Positions 41,521-43,438 of a stretch of DNA of 43,438 nt are shown in pieces. The stretch lies in contig NZ_ALWB01000014.1 in assembly GCF_000332215.1 (NCBI RefSeq), forward strand, positions 1 through 43,438. Reading direction: 5' to 3'. This DNA is from Pseudanabaena biceps PCC 7429. Lineage in GTDB: Bacteria > Cyanobacteriota > Cyanobacteriia > Pseudanabaenales > Pseudanabaenaceae. The first letter of the stretch is position 1; each line of letters opens with the position of its first letter. The position numbers were made by a program, and so were the translations under genes. The notes beneath the pieces were generated by a model. The model saw only the letters and a program-made list of their open reading frames with translations, ran no database searches and had not been told where the DNA came from.

Positions 41521-42348
41521 GTGAGAAAGTTACAGGGTAACACTTTGTTTTTAACCACGATCGCTGCGATCGCCTTAATTGACGGAGGAAATTACTTCAA
41601 GGCGCTTCAGGTGCATCACTTGGCGATCGCCGCCGAAACCAACTCAGCCATCACTCCAGAAATAAATACGCTTGATAAAATCCAAAAACGGGGCAAATTG
41701 ATCGTTGGGGTCAAAGATAACTTGCCACCCTTGGGATTTCGCGATCGCAGTGGTAACCTCGTGGGATTAGAAATCGAGATTGCGCGGGAGTTGGCAAAAG
41801 AACTAAATTTTCAGGTTGAATTATTGCCCTTAAGTAATCGCGATCGCCTAACAGCATTGCAAAACAATCAAGTCGATCTCGCGATCGCCCAAATTACAGT
41901 AACTACTAATCGTTCGCGTTTGGTTGATTTCTCGCTGCCCTACTACATAGACAGCACGATCGTGATTGCTAAACGCGGTACTAATTCTCAAGAACTCTAC
42001 CAGCCTTTAGCCATAGGCGTTATCCAAAATTCCGATGCGATCGCCGCGATCCAATCGCAATTTCCGAAAGCGGCGATTATTGGCACAAGTTCCTATGCCG
42101 ATGGTTTAGCAGCTTTGCAAGCGGATAAAATCAAAGCCTTTGTGGGCGATCGCACTAGCCTCACCCGATGGCTTCAAGAGCATCCTGATTTGGAAATCAT
42201 CGGGCAACCCATTGCCGTTCATAGTTTAGCGATCGCCATGCCGCGCGGATTGCAGCATTTAGACTTGCGCGATCGGGTATTTGGCATTGTGGATAAGTGG
42301 CATAAAAATGGCTGGCTCAAGGAAAGGGCAAAATATTGGGGTTTATAA
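41521..42348 (+). CDS. Amino-acid-type ABC transporter substrate-binding protein
   Basis: 275 residues from GTG 41521, supported by GGGAGGA 6 bp upstream. A signal sequence (about 8-40, uncleaved-looking) is followed by a SBP_bac_3 domain. Its start KRGKLIVGVKDNLPPLGFRD is typical, with later motifs VGLEIEIARELAKEL, DLAIAQITVTTNRSRLVDFS, and the C-terminal KWHKNGWLKERAKYW. It binds a polar amino acid or similar ligand in the periplasm. Neither permease nor ATPase gene is adjacent, so its partners must be elsewhere or it may serve sensing. Terminator follows directly. Confidence 0.92.
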   Translation: MRKLQGNTLFLTTIAAIALIDGGNYFKALQVHHLAIAAETNSAITPEINTLDKIQKRGKLIVGVKDNLPPLGFRDRSGNLVGLEIEIARELAKELNFQVELLPLSNRDRLTALQNNQVDLAIAQITVTTNRSRLVDFSLPYYIDSTIVIAKRGTNSQELYQPLAIGVIQNSDAIAAIQSQFPKAAIIGTSSYADGLAALQADKIKAFVGDRTSLTRWLQEHPDLEIIGQPIAVHSLAIAMPRGLQHLDLRDRVFGIVDKWHKNGWLKERAKYWGL

Positions 42349-42378
42349 AAAAATAGAGTGCAAAGCACTCTATTTTTT
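42348..42378. terminator. Bidirectional intrinsic terminator
   Basis: A 14-bp perfect stem (42348-42361 with 42365-42378) and AAA loop, with A and T runs at the feet. It overlaps the last base of the solute-binding-protein stop codon and serves the convergent VKOR gene. Confidence 0.92.
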
Positions 42379-42395
42379 ATGGGATGGTTTGTTTT

Positions 42396-43280
42396 TTAAT
42401 TGCGATCGCCTGTATAGCCTGAGGCATTGGCTAGCTCTTCTAACGTACGTTCGCCAGAGAGCATCTTGCCCTGAATTTCCCAAGTGGGATAGCCCTCAAT
42501 CCCTTTCTGCTTGCATAACTCAGCTTCAGATTTTGCTCCATTAGGAGGATTTGGGGCGCATTCCACATAGGGGATTAATTTTTTCGCATCGCCAAATTTT
42601 TCCTTCTGATCTTTACAGTGGGGACACCAATATGCGCCGTACATCTTGGCATTAGTTGCGGTCAAATGTTGCGCCAATCTTCCTGCAAAGGAGTTACTTT
42701 GAGCAGCAATCTTACCCTGACTGGCATAAACACCCAGAGTCCCCGTCAAAGTCACAATTGCGACAATCGCACCTGTAAAAAATAACTGACCGACATCTTT
42801 CCAAGTATTACCAAATATTGTCAGCAACCAGATCGTCATCATCGTGACGGCTGAAGAGATGCAATAGAGACAAACTTGAGGCTGACCGCCAATACTACCT
42901 GAGGCAAGTAAATACATCAGATAGCCACTAAAAACGAAGGTCGAGGAAGATACCATAAACATCAAGAAATTTGCGGTTTCCTTGATTTGAACCTGTGCCT
43001 TGGGATCGTCGCGTTTTAATAGGAGTGGCAACCCTGCTAGTAGTCCTAGCATCAGATAGCCCAATGCACCAAAAATTGTTAAGGGAACGCCAAAAATTTT
43101 GGCATATTCGCTACTGAGTACCAGATCGCACCCACTACCCTCCACGGAACAGAGGGCTACTTTTTGACCCAAAAAGTGAGTTACTGTCAGATAAGTTGTA
43201 AGAGAAAAGCCAAATAGCGACAAAGCGACGATCGCAGGGCGCGACCACCGATGCAACCACGGCTCAGTTTTTTTTCGCAT
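42396..43280 (-). CDS. VKOR-thioredoxin fusion (disulfide bond formation)
   Basis: 294 residues from ATG 43280 (MRKKTEPW), with AGGA about 6 bp upstream; a TTG at 43295 would add five. The VKOR domain (about 15-190) has four or five transmembrane helices, the loop Cys pair C44/C51 and the active-site CLYC (C137/C140). A thioredoxin-like domain follows with WCPHC (C219/C222), lying on the same side as the loop. It is the cyanobacterial relative of plant LTO1. It oxidises periplasmic/lumenal proteins and passes electrons to quinone. All redox residues are intact. Confidence 0.95.
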   Translation of the reverse strand: MRKKTEPWLHRWSRPAIVALSLFGFSLTTYLTVTHFLGQKVALCSVEGSGCDLVLSSEYAKIFGVPLTIFGALGYLMLGLLAGLPLLLKRDDPKAQVQIKETANFLMFMVSSSTFVFSGYLMYLLASGSIGGQPQVCLYCISSAVTMMTIWLLTIFGNTWKDVGQLFFTGAIVAIVTLTGTLGVYASQGKIAAQSNSFAGRLAQHLTATNAKMYGAYWCPHCKDQKEKFGDAKKLIPYVECAPNPPNGAKSEAELCKQKGIEGYPTWEIQGKMLSGERTLEELANASGYTGDRN

Positions 43281-43374
43281 AGCTGTTCCTGACAATTTGT
43301 AAATACCTGCTAGATCTAAATTAACGCAGCATTAACGGTATGTAATTGCATCGTTAATTTTATTTATAGATTAT

Positions 43375-43438
43375 TTAAGCGCCTCAGCATAATTAAAATC
43401 CAGATCTAAAGCCTGCGGCGCACGCGCAGCGTGCGCCG
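43375..43438. repeat. Family B element cut by the window end
   Basis: Left end TTAAGCGCCTCAGCATAATTAAAA, then GGCGCACGC-GCA-GCGTGCGCC (apex GCGCAGC) runs to the last base. The right end is beyond the window. Confidence 0.85.

Noticed and set aside
9182-42378. Treating every hairpin as a plain rho-independent terminator
   Set aside because: Several (9182, 18440, 20482, 36614, 42348) do qualify, but most family A, B, D and F hairpins lack U runs, are repeated with conserved ends, and some lie upstream of genes.
1-43438. CRISPR array
   Set aside because: The repeats are long palindromes dispersed between genes or very short uninterrupted tandem units; nowhere is there a regular repeat-spacer pattern and no cas gene is present.
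1-43438. Transposase, integrase or phage genes that could drive the repeats
   Set aside because: No such protein is encoded in any frame; all long ORFs are explained by other families.

Overview
The window is chromosomal DNA of a phycobilisome-containing cyanobacterium. The evidence is direct: psaA and psaB for photosystem I, a complete phycocyanin rod operon (cpcB, cpcA, two rod linkers, cpcD), glgB, a Tic22-like protein and a cyanobacterial VKOR-thioredoxin fusion. The HIP1-type octamer GCGATCGC is also scattered throughout. The gene complement and AT-rich, repeat-laden spacers remind me of Pseudanabaena-type organisms, but that is an impression, not a proof.

Layout. 1-1.8 kb: an SPFH (stomatin-like) gene, then two decayed relics (an antitoxin N-terminus and an Uma2-family gene with an internal stop). 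1.8-4.1 kb: a double-domain PTPS/QueD-like protein and a seven-blade WD40 protein. 4.1-9.1 kb: an exosortase-type surface protein, a periplasmic TPR protein, a TrpG/PabA glutaminase, a degenerate metallo-beta-lactamase-fold protein and an SLH plus L,D-transpeptidase cell-wall protein. 9.2-13.7 kb: psaA-psaB on the minus strand. 14.9-18.4 kb: cpcB-cpcA-cpcC-cpcC-cpcD on the plus strand, with stem-loops after cpcA and between the linkers. 19-24 kb: a small secreted protein, pyrE, a prohibitin and recJ. 24-31 kb: a signalling block (REC-histidine kinase hybrid, a 1123-residue multi-PAS/GAF histidine kinase, a membrane Ser/Thr kinase). 31-38 kb: glgB, an OmpR-type two-component pair and a lipoprotein phosphoesterase. 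38-43 kb: a GTPase with DUF697-like C-terminus and a coupled zinc-ribbon membrane protein, Tic22, a solute-binding protein and VKOR-Trx.

The coding genes are mostly ordinary housekeeping, photosynthesis and signalling genes. The unusual content lies between them. Nearly every intergenic gap holds one or more long, almost perfect palindromes, usually with a 3-nt loop, and these fall into recurring families. One (family A) has six copies of a 143-145 bp unit with terminal inverted repeats around ACGT(G/C)AGTTCGGG and usually TA flanks. A second (family B, about 100 bp, ends near TAAGTAGTTCGGCATAATTAA) shares its terminal core with family A although its internal stem differs. A third (family D) has a GGCGC-NNN-GCGCC apex with variable outer stems. 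A fourth (family F) is about 105 bp with TACCAA/TTGGTA ends. The apex of most copies is GC-GNA-GC (GAA, GCA or GTA), the sequence known to give exceptionally stable DNA mini-hairpins. No transposase is present, so these would be non-autonomous elements. Several abut or overlap stop codons (pyrE, recJ, the HAMP kinase, Tic22, glgB), and several look like chimeras of two families. I consider this repeat system the most novel content of the window.

I saw no rRNA, tRNA, CRISPR array, phage gene or intact insertion sequence.
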